Shown one piece after another: positions 7,912 through 15,063 of a DNA stretch of 39,057 nucleotides. The stretch is from an uncultured Oscillospiraceae bacterium (GTDB taxonomy: Bacteria; Bacillota; Clostridia; Oscillospirales; Oscillospiraceae), in the NCBI GenBank assembly GCA_947588955.1, contig CANPYX010000024.1:1-39057 (forward strand). Reading direction: 5' to 3'. The first letter of the stretch is position 1; the number at the start of each line of letters is the position of its first letter. The position numbers were made by a program, and so were the translations under genes. The notes under the pieces were generated by a model. The model made no database searches. It was given only the letters and a program-made list of their open reading frames with translations, and was not told the origin of the DNA.

Positions 7912-10164
7912 TTACTTAATGCTGTTGTAATACTCCAGGGCCCTCTCCCAGCCGGTCTGCTGGATGCTGAGCCACTGCTTGCCGCTCCAGGCGTTCAGGA
8001 CGGTATCAACAGTCGCATCGGCGCTGGTGCGGGTGGAATCGGTGTAGCCGGAAACGATCTGCTGGATGAGGATGTTGTCCTCGCCCTTCTTCTGGCTGAA
8101 GTTGTCGTTGAGCTCGGTGTAGCTCTTGGCGAGGGAGTTCTCCTGCTCGGTCAGAGGCAGCAGGGTGGGAACGTTGGTGTACCAGGGGTTATCCGTAATG
8201 GCGTTCTCGGGGTGCTTGATGGTGCCGAGGGCAATGGCCCTGGAGATGTACCCGGCGCCCTCCTTGCCCACCTCATGCGTGCACTGATACTCAAAGGACT
8301 GGCTCTTGAGGAAGCTCAGGGTGGAGCCGATGTACTTACGGGCGTAGTCGGTGTAGTTGCCGTTGGTGAACTCCCACAGGTCCTCGGCGGAGGCGTCGGA
8401 GATGACGGGCCACTGCTCGCCGTTGAAGTCGAACATCTCATAGTGGTTCTCGTCGGCCATCTTCACGAAGGCGTCGGGGCCGTAGGAGAGAAGGATCTGT
8501 CCGTCCATGGTGTAGGCGTAGTCGATGAGCGCGAGGCAGGCGTTCAGCTTATCCTGGTCGCCGTTGATGCCCTCAACGGAGATGCCCCAGCCGTCGGTCT
8601 TGACGGAGCGCCAGGACTCGGTGAACCGCATGAGCTTCTCGCCGGTGCCGTCGTCCCAACGGGCCACGGGGACCATGACCGCCATGTACTTCTCGCCCTC
8701 GTCAAGAACGGTGGCGTTGTAAATGGTCTGGGTCTGGTTGTAGTCATAGTGCATGAAGGCGGCGTCCTTGTCAAGCAGGTCTTTGACCTGGGGATCGGCC
8801 TTGTTCACGAAGTCCTCACCGACGAGCCCCTCCTGGACAAGGGTGTTCATCCTCTCCATCGCCTTGTAGGTGTCTACCTCAAGGCGGGCGTCGTGCATGG
8901 CGCCGTCGCTGCCCACATAGAGGTAATCCTTGCGGGACTCAAGTCCGCGGACGCCCAGAAGGGTGCCTGCAAAGCGGAACATATCGATGCGGCGCTGGTT
9001 GTTAGCGTTCTCACGGCAGACTATGCCGCCCACGCTGTCGGTGCCGTTGAGGGTCTGGGCGTTGGCGACGACGCAGCGCAGGAGCGCCACCAGCTCGTCG
9101 GCGTCCCAGGCGGCGTTCTGACCGATAAAGAGGTTGGAACGGGTGTCGCCGTAATATCTGTTGTACGCGGTATCGATGTAGTCGCGGAGCATGTTCACGG
9201 CGTCAACGCCGCTCATGGAGCCGGCGGCGTTCATCTTCTCGATGATGTTGCCGGCGGCGTCGTAGTCCTTGGTTACCTGCTCAACGCCGGAGCCGTCGGG
9301 CTTCACAACGTCGATGGGGTACTTGCCGGATGTGGGCATGTAGGGCGTCCACGCGGGAGTGGCGGTGGTGCCGCAGGCGTCGGCGGTGAAGGCGTCGGGA
9401 CCGTCAAGAAGCTTCTGTACCCAGTCAACGCGCATAAGGGGCATACGCTCGATGTCGCTGACACCGTCGAAGTAGGGGCTGACGTAGATGGCGCCGGTGT
9501 CGGTATCGCTGACGATGGCCATGCGGACGATGGGGTTGGCGTCAAGATACGCCTTGAAGTTGGGCATCTTATCCAGGTACTCGCCGATGTTCACGAGCTT
9601 GCCCGCGACGCCGTTCTCGGAGAGGAGCTCGACAGTACCGGAGACCATGTCCACCTTCCCAAGCTCATTTACCCAGTTTTTGAACTCTTTCTCCGCGCTC
9701 TGACCGGAGTACATGGAGCCGTCGATCTTGAAGTGGAGGCGGTTCTGGATCTCCACCCAGGTGGGCTTCAGGTCGCCGGTGTGATAGGTCACGCCGTCAG
9801 CCAGGGTGATGCCCTCTCCCGCCACGTCAGCGTCGAAGAGAAGACCGGTCTGCTTGCTGTTGTAGCCGACAGCCATGCGGATCTCGGTGCCCTCCGCGTA
9901 GGGAAGGTCGGGGTTCTCATAGACGTGGTTGATGGCGGTGGGGTCGACCTCAGCGCCGCCGTTTCCGTCGTCGCCGGAGGTCTGGTTGTCGTTGGTTTGG
10001 TTGTTGTTCTGATTGTTGTTCTGGTTGTTGTTGGTGTTGGTGTTCGTGTTGTCCTGATCGCCCTGATTATTGTCGGGGATCTCGATCTTGTTGCAGGACG
10101 CGGCTACCGCGACCACAAGCACGAGAGCGAGCACAACGGCGATTATGGCTCTGAACTTTTTCAT
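7912..10164 (-). CDS. Large extracellular solute-binding lipoprotein (LplA/YtcQ-like, CUT1)
   Basis: This 750-residue receptor should capture oligosaccharides outside the cell for the importer encoded beside it. The N-terminus is a lipoprotein signal: KKFR, a hydrophobic stretch, then the lipobox AAS-Cys24. A disordered linker rich in Asn, Gln, Asp and Thr (about residues 30-70) tethers the domain to the membrane. The mature part has the acidic, aromatic-rich make-up of type-1 extracellular solute-binding proteins and is about 200-300 residues longer than monosaccharide receptors, as in the LplA/YtcQ group. AGGAGG precedes the ATG at 10164. A 140-bp structured gap separates it from the permease gene upstream. 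The ligand is not visible in the sequence; oligogalacturonide is inferred from the GH28 gene. Confidence 0.92.
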   Translation of the reverse strand: MKKFRAIIAVVLALVLVVAVAASCNKIEIPDNNQGDQDNTNTNTNNNQNNNQNNNQTNDNQTSGDDGNGGAEVDPTAINHVYENPDLPYAEGTEIRMAVGYNSKQTGLLFDADVAGEGITLADGVTYHTGDLKPTWVEIQNRLHFKIDGSMYSGQSAEKEFKNWVNELGKVDMVSGTVELLSENGVAGKLVNIGEYLDKMPNFKAYLDANPIVRMAIVSDTDTGAIYVSPYFDGVSDIERMPLMRVDWVQKLLDGPDAFTADACGTTATPAWTPYMPTSGKYPIDVVKPDGSGVEQVTKDYDAAGNIIEKMNAAGSMSGVDAVNMLRDYIDTAYNRYYGDTRSNLFIGQNAAWDADELVALLRCVVANAQTLNGTDSVGGIVCRENANNQRRIDMFRFAGTLLGVRGLESRKDYLYVGSDGAMHDARLEVDTYKAMERMNTLVQEGLVGEDFVNKADPQVKDLLDKDAAFMHYDYNQTQTIYNATVLDEGEKYMAVMVPVARWDDGTGEKLMRFTESWRSVKTDGWGISVEGINGDQDKLNACLALIDYAYTMDGQILLSYGPDAFVKMADENHYEMFDFNGEQWPVISDASAEDLWEFTNGNYTDYARKYIGSTLSFLKSQSFEYQCTHEVGKEGAGYISRAIALGTIKHPENAITDNPWYTNVPTLLPLTEQENSLAKSYTELNDNFSQKKGEDNILIQQIVSGYTDSTRTSADATVDTVLNAWSGKQWLSIQQTGWERALEYYNSIK

Positions 10165-10238
10165 AAAGATCCTCCTAAAATTTTTATATTCCTCCGGCGT
10201 CCGCCGGACGGATCACAAATAATTAAAGGCTTTTCCGT

Positions 10239-10291
10239 GGTCGGTTTACACTCGACCGGCTTACGCAGCCGGCCTCTGCTCTCGACCGACC
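10239..10291 (-). other. Nested stem-loops between permease and receptor genes
   Basis: An outer stem (GGTCGGT at 10239-10245 with ACCGACC at 10285-10291) encloses an inner stem (CCGGCT at 10256-10261 with AGCCGG at 10267-10272). A further small hairpin lies at 10194-10207. None has a T tract. Such structures between a receptor gene and its permeases often set differential mRNA stability. That role is inference here. Confidence 0.55.
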
Positions 10292-10304
10292 GCCACGCCA
10301 GAAA

Positions 10305-11195
10305 TCACTCCTTGACGCCGCCGACGTTCACGCCCTTGGCGAAGTATTTCTGGATGAAGGGATAGATTATAAGTATGGGGACTATGGAGCAAACCACCAG
10401 CGCGTAGATGACAGAGTCCGCGGCGTAGGGCCTGTTCCAGGAAGTGAGGAACTCAGACTCCGTGTACTGCTCCAGCGTCAGGCGGATAAACACCTGAAGG
10501 GGCTGCTCGTACTGGTTCCTTATCATCTGGCGCGCCCAGAAGTAGCCGTTCCAGCGGGAGATTGCGAAGAACAGCGCAACCGTCGCGATGGTGGACTTGC
10601 TCATGGGAAGGTAGACGTTGGTGAGCACCTGCATCTCCGTGGCGCCGTCGACTATCGCCGCCTCCTCGATCTCGGAGGGGACTCCCTCGAAGGCGTTCCT
10701 CAGAAGGATGATGTTCATCGCCGCCATGCCCATGGCTATGACCACAAGCCACTTGTCGTCCACGATTCCCACGGCGTTGAAGACCGTCCTCGTGGCTATG
10801 TAGTTCAAATACTGGGGCACGACGCCGGCGGAGAACCACATGGTGAACACCAGGAAGAAGTTGAAGGTCTTCCTGAAGAGGAGCCTCTTCTTCGACAGGG
10901 CGTAGGCGCCCAGAATGGCGGTGAACATCGCGAAGAGCGTACCGTAGAGGGTGATGAACAGCGTGTTGGAGTAGGCGTTCCAGAACATGTTGTTGTTGAA
11001 CATCTGGGAGAACGCCTGGAACTGTATCCCCTTCGGGAACAGTACGATCTCGCCGTACTCCACCGCCTCGCGCCCGGATATGGCGGAGGATATGGCGAAG
11101 ACGAAGGGATAGAGGCACGCCAGCGCGAACACGGTCAGCAGGGTGTAGCTTATGATTTTGAAGATCAGCTCAGTGATTTCAAGCTTTCTTTTCAT
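10305..11195 (-). CDS. Carbohydrate ABC permease, YtcP/LplC (MalG-like) family
   Basis: This inner-membrane permease subunit of a CUT1 importer has 296 residues and about six transmembrane segments. It carries the cytoplasmic coupling loop EGVPSEIEEAAIVDGATEM (EAA motif) that contacts the ATPase, about residues 172-190. The start KRKLEITELIFKIISYTLLT and the ending YPFIQKYFAKGVNVGGVKE are typical of the LplC/YtcP group, including the terminal GxVKG/E. The gene lies 12 bp after its partner permease and pairs with it as the transmembrane heterodimer. ABC import of an oligosaccharide is firm; the sugar is not visible. Confidence 0.94.
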   Translation of the reverse strand: MKRKLEITELIFKIISYTLLTVFALACLYPFVFAISSAISGREAVEYGEIVLFPKGIQFQAFSQMFNNNMFWNAYSNTLFITLYGTLFAMFTAILGAYALSKKRLLFRKTFNFFLVFTMWFSAGVVPQYLNYIATRTVFNAVGIVDDKWLVVIAMGMAAMNIILLRNAFEGVPSEIEEAAIVDGATEMQVLTNVYLPMSKSTIATVALFFAISRWNGYFWARQMIRNQYEQPLQVFIRLTLEQYTESEFLTSWNRPYAADSVIYALVVCSIVPILIIYPFIQKYFAKGVNVGGVKE

Positions 11196-11207
11196 GGCAC
11201 CCTCCTA

Positions 11208-12266
11208 TTAATAGAGCGACGTGTTGGACGCCTTGCGGGCTATGGTGTTGGCTCCTATGACCAGCAGCATCCCCACCACGTTGTTCATCATCTCGGCTGC
11301 CGACGCTATGCCCTGCGTCGTCTGCGAGCCCAACATTCCCAGCCTGTAGGACAGGGTGGAGACCACGTCGGCGGTCACATAGGTGTCGGTGTTGTAAAGG
11401 AGCAATACCTTTTCATAACCCACGTTCAGCAGGGAGCCGATACGGGTTATGAGCATGATGACCACGGTGGAGAGTATGCTGGGGATGACCACGTAGCGCA
11501 TCTGCGCCCACTTGTTTGCGCCGTCGATCTGCGCGGCCTCATAGCTGGTGGGAGAGATGGCGATGATAGCCGCGAAGAACACTATGCTGTCATAGCCCGC
11601 GCCCTCCCAGATGCCGCTGATCTGGTAAATTGAACGGAAGAAGGATGGGTTGTTGAGAAGTCCCGCGTTTCCGGTCTCCGTTGAGATGAGCTTCAGCCCC
11701 ACGAGCGCGCGGCTGATAACGCCCATACCGGCGATGGAGGACCCCTGCTTCACAAGCATGGTCACCAGAGAGGTCATGATAACGGTGGACATGAACTTGG
11801 GAAGGTAGGTGAGGACCTGGAAGACGCTCCTGGCGGCGTTTGACCTGACCTCGTTGAAGAACAAAGCCAAAATGATCGGCATGGGGAAGCCGAAGCACAG
11901 GCCGTAGAAGCTGAGGATAAAGGTGTTCCTCATGGCTCTCCAGAAGTCCGTCGAAAGCTGTGTCCCGCCCACAAGCAGCTGCTTGAAGTATGAAAATCCG
12001 GAGAAAAGCTGCTTTGACACCGGCAGAACGCCGTCGTAGACCTTGAAGCAGCTCAGGAGCTCATACATCGGGAAGTAGCGCCAGAACAGGAAGACCAGGA
12101 GCATGGGGACCAGCATCAGGTAGAGGCGCCAGTCCTTAGCCACCGTCCTGACAACGTGGAGCCAGTAGTGCTTTTCCACATCGTCCCGGACGACTTGTTC
12201 CGGATCTTCTCTGTATACGCCCGTTTCCTGGTCGTATACGAGGAAATCCGCTGCCCTAACTTTCAT
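11208..12266 (-). CDS. Carbohydrate ABC permease, LplB/YteP (MalF-like) family
   Basis: This is the second permease subunit of the importer. The 352-residue protein begins with a cytoplasmic tail of about 50 residues and then about six transmembrane segments. The first carries the typical LplB sequence YLMLVPMLLVFLFWRYFPMY. The EAA loop is SYEAAQIDGANKWAQMRYVV. It ends near ANTIARKASNTSLY, the usual LplB C-terminus. I chose the ATG at 12266, where AAAGGAGG lies six bases upstream. The open frame runs further to 12359, but that extension lies inside the upstream gene and has no matching site. It starts 2 bp after the stop of the preceding gene, so the two are coupled. Confidence 0.94.
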   Translation of the reverse strand: MKVRAADFLVYDQETGVYREDPEQVVRDDVEKHYWLHVVRTVAKDWRLYLMLVPMLLVFLFWRYFPMYELLSCFKVYDGVLPVSKQLFSGFSYFKQLLVGGTQLSTDFWRAMRNTFILSFYGLCFGFPMPIILALFFNEVRSNAARSVFQVLTYLPKFMSTVIMTSLVTMLVKQGSSIAGMGVISRALVGLKLISTETGNAGLLNNPSFFRSIYQISGIWEGAGYDSIVFFAAIIAISPTSYEAAQIDGANKWAQMRYVVIPSILSTVVIMLITRIGSLLNVGYEKVLLLYNTDTYVTADVVSTLSYRLGMLGSQTTQGIASAAEMMNNVVGMLLVIGANTIARKASNTSLY

Positions 12267-12268
12267 TT

Positions 12269-12847
12269 TTAACCTCCTTTTTTCTCCTTTTCCGCCTGGA
12301 GGCGGAGAAGGTAATGTTTTTGATCCTCGTAGACGCCATCCAGCCTTCTGACGATCCACGCGATCACAAGGGTAAATAGGTAAGACAGGCTGTCAGTTAG
12401 GAAGAAGCCTGCCGCCACCGCCGGCGGCTCGCCGAAAAGCATAGCCGTCAGCGCCCTTCCGCCGTGCATGAGCGCCTGCACGAGAAGAGGAAACGCGAAC
12501 GGGAGGAACTGTCCCGTCCTCACCTTCTCCTTGCCCACCCCAAAGAGCAGTATCAGGGAGAGCATCGAAAAGAGGTTTCCCACGCAGTATATAACGTACT
12601 GTTCTCCCGCGGCGCCGGAAAACAGGCAGAAGATAAATCCGGAGAGGGCGGCGTGTATCCCGCCCCAGGCGCCCCAGCGCATGTATACCACCGAGGCGAT
12701 TATCGCCGCCGGCGAGACGGTGTAGAGCTGGTCCGGGAACCAGACCCTCGCGGCGACTGTTGTGAGGTACTCAACTACGGCTGTGATTATGGCGAAGATT
12801 ATAAGGTCGATGGCCTTGTACTCGCCCAGGCTTCTTTGTCTTTCCAT
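12269..12847 (-). CDS. Small integral membrane protein, first gene of the operon (ECF S-component-like topology)
   Basis: This 192-residue protein has five to six hydrophobic segments from about residue 12 to 180 and a short charged C-terminus (DQKHYLLRLQAEKEKKGG). The small size, dense helices and Gly/Ala-rich segments (YMRWGAWGGIHAALSG) recall substrate-binding S components of ECF transporters. I cannot confirm that family by eye, and no ECF T or A subunit lies nearby. I chose the ATG at 12847, preceded by GAAGGGGAA; an open frame to 12967 would run through leader hairpins. Its stop lies 2 bp before the LplB-type permease, so it is part of the uptake operon. Function unknown. Confidence 0.8.
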   Translation of the reverse strand: MERQRSLGEYKAIDLIIFAIITAVVEYLTTVAARVWFPDQLYTVSPAAIIASVVYMRWGAWGGIHAALSGFIFCLFSGAAGEQYVIYCVGNLFSMLSLILLFGVGKEKVRTGQFLPFAFPLLVQALMHGGRALTAMLFGEPPAVAAGFFLTDSLSYLFTLVIAWIVRRLDGVYEDQKHYLLRLQAEKEKKGG

Positions 12848-12870
12848 AGGTTCCCCTTCGGCAAGGAATA

Positions 12871-12910
12871 TTTTGTTTTGCGTGGCAAAACAAAAAACGC
12901 GTACGCGTTT
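12871..12910 (-). promoter_or_regulatory. Operon leader: palindrome and overlapping terminator-like hairpin
   Basis: An 11-bp perfect inverted repeat (TTTTGTTTTGC at 12871-12881, GCAAAACAAAA at 12885-12895, 3-bp spacer) lies just upstream of the first operon gene. On the minus-strand RNA, AAACGC-GTAC-GCGTTT (12895-12910) followed by a T-rich run forms a terminator-like hairpin. That T run is one arm of the palindrome, so the two RNA structures compete. This fits a repressor site, an attenuator, or both. Confidence 0.55.
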
Positions 12911-12968
12911 GCCCGTCTGCGGTCGTCCCGCGGGGCGCGGCTTATCCTTTTTTACGTCAAAACGCACT

Positions 12969-13015
12969 TAAAACAACCCTAAATCCCCTCTTTTTAGGGT
13001 GTTTTGGGTTGGCGG
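12969..13015 (-). promoter_or_regulatory. Second hairpin in the operon leader
   Basis: AAAACAACCCTAAA (12969-12982) pairs with TTTAGGGTGTTTT (13003-13015), with one bulged base and a loop of about 20 bases. On the minus strand the second arm ends in TTGTTTTAA, so it resembles an intrinsic terminator. It sits between the probable promoter region and the first gene. Confidence 0.45.
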
Positions 13016-13051
13016 CTGTATTTTTTGCCCAAAGGCTTTCGATGTTTTTGT

Positions 13052-13148
13052 GCAAAACGCCTACAAAACGGGCTCTTATTTGTCTAATATTATATATGAT
13101 GTCGGTTTTTATGTATATGGACAAAACACGCATATTTATGAACAAAAC
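13052..13148. repeat. Repeated (A/G)CAAAAC motifs in the AT-rich intergenic region
   Basis: The seven-base motif occurs at 13052-13058 (GCAAAAC) and at 13063-13069, 13121-13127 and 13142-13148 (ACAAAAC), all in the same orientation. The core also forms the palindrome at 12871-12895. The spacings are 11, 58 and 21 bp. A TATAAT on the minus strand at 13089-13094 lies among them, with no good -35. This would fit an activator-dependent promoter for the uptake operon. The evidence is suggestive only. Confidence 0.4.
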
Positions 13149-13221
13149 AGATATTTTAACAAATTTTTATTTCTCCGTAACAATTTCCCCGCCCGCAAAC
13201 GGCGCGGGGCAAAAAATATGC

Positions 13222-13251
13222 TTGAATCCCGACGCGTTTGTGTGATATAAT
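13222..13251 (+). promoter_or_regulatory. Promoter of the [FeFe] hydrogenase gene
   Basis: A -35 TTGAAT (13222-13227) and a -10 TATAAT (13246-13251) are separated by 18 bp. TGA directly before the -10 makes it an extended -10. The start codon is 60 bp downstream. Confidence 0.8.
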
Positions 13252-13267
13252 GGATTTGACCTATATT

Positions 13268-13288
13268 TTTGCCGTGGTAAACGGCAAA
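13268..13288 (+). other. Stem-loop in the hydrogenase 5' UTR
   Basis: TTTGCCG (13268-13274) pairs with CGGCAAA (13282-13288) around a 7-base loop. It lies between the promoter and the ribosome-binding site. It is probably a 5' stabilising hairpin or a regulator target; no known riboswitch is recognised. Confidence 0.5.
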
Positions 13289-13310
13289 TTACACATTGAG
13301 GAGGCGTGTC

Positions 13311-14831
13311 ATGAGAGGACTTGAGTCGAACAAAACGAAGATCCGCCACAAGATATTCACCGAGATAGCCCGCACCGCCTACGAGGGTTCGGACATCTCA
13401 AAGGAGATACTCCGCCTGCCCTACAAGATAATCCCCGGCGAGGTGGCTACATACCGGGACAGCATCTTTTTGGAGCGCGCCATAGTGGGCGAGCGGCTCA
13501 GGCTCGCCATGGGGCTTCCCATACGCAACGTGGCGGAGCAGGTGGAGCTCAACGAGGGCGTTGACGAGAGCGCCATCGCGGAGAAATACTACACCCCTCC
13601 CCTGATAAACGTTATAAAATTCGCCTGCAACAAGTGCCCGGAGAAGCGCGTGGCGGTCACGGACGCCTGCCAGGGCTGCTTTGAGCACCCCTGCCTTGAG
13701 GTCTGCCCAAGAAAGGCGATCTCCATGGTGAACGGCAAAAGCGTCATCGACGAGCACCTGTGCGTCAAGTGCGGCAGGTGCGTGGACGCCTGCTCCTACC
13801 ACGCCATAGTCAAGCAGGAGCGCCCCTGCGCCGCCGTCTGCGGCATGGGAGCCATAAAGACCGACTCCTACGGCAGGGCGGAGATCGACCAGACAAAGTG
13901 CGTCTCCTGCGGGCAGTGCCTCGTCTCCTGCCCCTTCGCCGCAATAGCCGACAAGGGACAGATTTACCAGACGATAATGGCGATAAAGAGCGGCACGCCC
14001 GTCTACGCCGCCATCGCCCCCGCCTTCTGCGGGCAGTTCGGCACGCACATGACATACGACAAGATGCGCCCCGCCTTTAAAGCCCTGGGCTTTACCGACC
14101 TTGTGGAGGTCTCCATCGGCGCGGACATCTGCACCCTCCAGGAGGCCCAGGACTTCCTGCGTGAGGTGCCGGAGGAAAAGCCCTTTATGGCCACCTCCTG
14201 CTGCCCGGCGTGGACGATGATGGCAAAGAAGCTCTTCCCCACCCTGGCGGACAACATATCCATGGCGCTGACGCCCATGGTGCTCACCGGGCGGATGATT
14301 AAGAAGGACCATCCCGGCTGTAAGGTCTGCTTCATAGGGCCCTGCGCCGCAAAGAAGCTGGAGGCGAGCCGCAAGGAGATACGCTCCGACGTGGACTTTG
14401 TGCTCACCTTCGAGGAGGTCCTGGGGATGTTCGAGGCAAAGGAGCTTGACCCCGCTGAGCTGCCCTCCGATCCCATGAACGAGGCCACCGCCGACGGGCG
14501 GGGCTTCGCCGTGGCCGGAGGCGTGGCGCAGGCGGTGGTGAACGCCGCCGCGAGGCTCGCCCCGGACAGGGAGATAAAGGTCGCCCACGCCAACGGGCTT
14601 GCGGAGTGCAAGAAGATGCTGACCCTGGCAAAGGCGGGCAAATACAACGGCTACCTCTTAGAGGGCATGGGCTGTCCCGGCGGCTGTGTCGCCGGCGCCG
14701 GCACCATCGCGGCGGTGCAATACTCCGCCTCCGAGGTGAAAAAGGCCCAGGACAGCACCGACGCCAAGTGCATTTTGGAGAGCAAATACCTCCACTACCT
14801 GCCCCTCATTGAGGAGAGAGATCCTCAGTAA
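13311..14831 (+). CDS. Monomeric [FeFe] hydrogenase with N-terminal 4Fe-4S clusters
   Basis: This 506-residue cytoplasmic enzyme catalyses reversible H2 formation from reduced ferredoxin or a similar carrier. The H-cluster motifs are L1 TSCCPAW (295-301; Cys297 for proton transfer, Cys298 a ligand), L2 GPCAAKKLEA (Cys345) and L3 EGMGCPGGCVAGAG (Cys455, Cys459). The N-terminal half holds a Cys-rich block (FACNKCP, ACQGCFEHPCLEVCP) and two further ferredoxin-type motifs (CVKCGRCVDACS, CVSCGQCLVSCP). L2 has GPC where the classic clostridial CpI type has MPC, and L3 has EGMGCPGG rather than EFMACPGG. I infer the group B branch. There is no HydB/HydC partner or maturase nearby. I start at the ATG at 13311 with GAGGAGG upstream, not the in-frame TTG at 13296. 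Confidence 0.93.
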   Translation: MRGLESNKTKIRHKIFTEIARTAYEGSDISKEILRLPYKIIPGEVATYRDSIFLERAIVGERLRLAMGLPIRNVAEQVELNEGVDESAIAEKYYTPPLINVIKFACNKCPEKRVAVTDACQGCFEHPCLEVCPRKAISMVNGKSVIDEHLCVKCGRCVDACSYHAIVKQERPCAAVCGMGAIKTDSYGRAEIDQTKCVSCGQCLVSCPFAAIADKGQIYQTIMAIKSGTPVYAAIAPAFCGQFGTHMTYDKMRPAFKALGFTDLVEVSIGADICTLQEAQDFLREVPEEKPFMATSCCPAWTMMAKKLFPTLADNISMALTPMVLTGRMIKKDHPGCKVCFIGPCAAKKLEASRKEIRSDVDFVLTFEEVLGMFEAKELDPAELPSDPMNEATADGRGFAVAGGVAQAVVNAAARLAPDREIKVAHANGLAECKKMLTLAKAGKYNGYLLEGMGCPGGCVAGAGTIAAVQYSASEVKKAQDSTDAKCILESKYLHYLPLIEERDPQ

Positions 14832-14846
14832 CCTGCGTTCTTACCT

Positions 14847-14876
14847 CCCCTCCGGTTTTCCCGGAGGGGGGTTTTT
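14847..14876 (+). terminator. Terminator of the hydrogenase gene
   Basis: CCCCTCCGG (14847-14855) pairs with CCGGAGGGG (14861-14869) around a 5-base loop, followed by GG and TTTTT. It starts 16 bp after the stop codon. Confidence 0.85.
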
Positions 14877-15019
14877 GTGGGTATGCTTCGCAAAGGCGGC
14901 GGGTTTACGCCGTCTTTGTGCCGTCTTTGCTTTGTTTACAGTTGCATTATACTGCAAAAGCTTTGTAAAGTCAAGTAAAATATTTCTGAATACTTATATT
15001 TTGTAGGGTTGCACAAAAT

Positions 15020-15045
15020 AAAGCGGTGGTTTGGACCACCGCTTT
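15020..15045 (-). terminator. Terminator of the phospholipase C-like gene
   Basis: A perfect 11-bp stem (AAAGCGGTGGT/ACCACCGCTTT) closes a 4-base loop 18 bp beyond the minus-strand stop at 15064, followed by ATTTTG on that strand. Confidence 0.75.
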
Positions 15046-15063
15046 GATTATTTTTACTATATT

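Noticed and set aside
10000-10070. A GTT-rich simple repeat as a regulatory element
   Set aside because: It is the coding sequence of the Asn/Gln/Thr linker in the lipoprotein, so no separate role is needed.
7792-10365. An 857-codon open frame on the plus strand opposite the solute-binding protein gene
   Set aside because: It is Val/Gly/Leu-rich, has no ribosome-binding site, and is the antisense shadow of a clear lipoprotein gene in GC-rich DNA.
12267-12359. An N-terminal extension of the LplB-type permease
   Set aside because: It lies inside the upstream gene, and AAAGGAGG directly precedes the ATG at 12266.
13016-13180. A CRISPR array in the AT-rich repeated region
   Set aside because: The repeats are only seven bases with irregular spacing, and there are no cas genes in the window.
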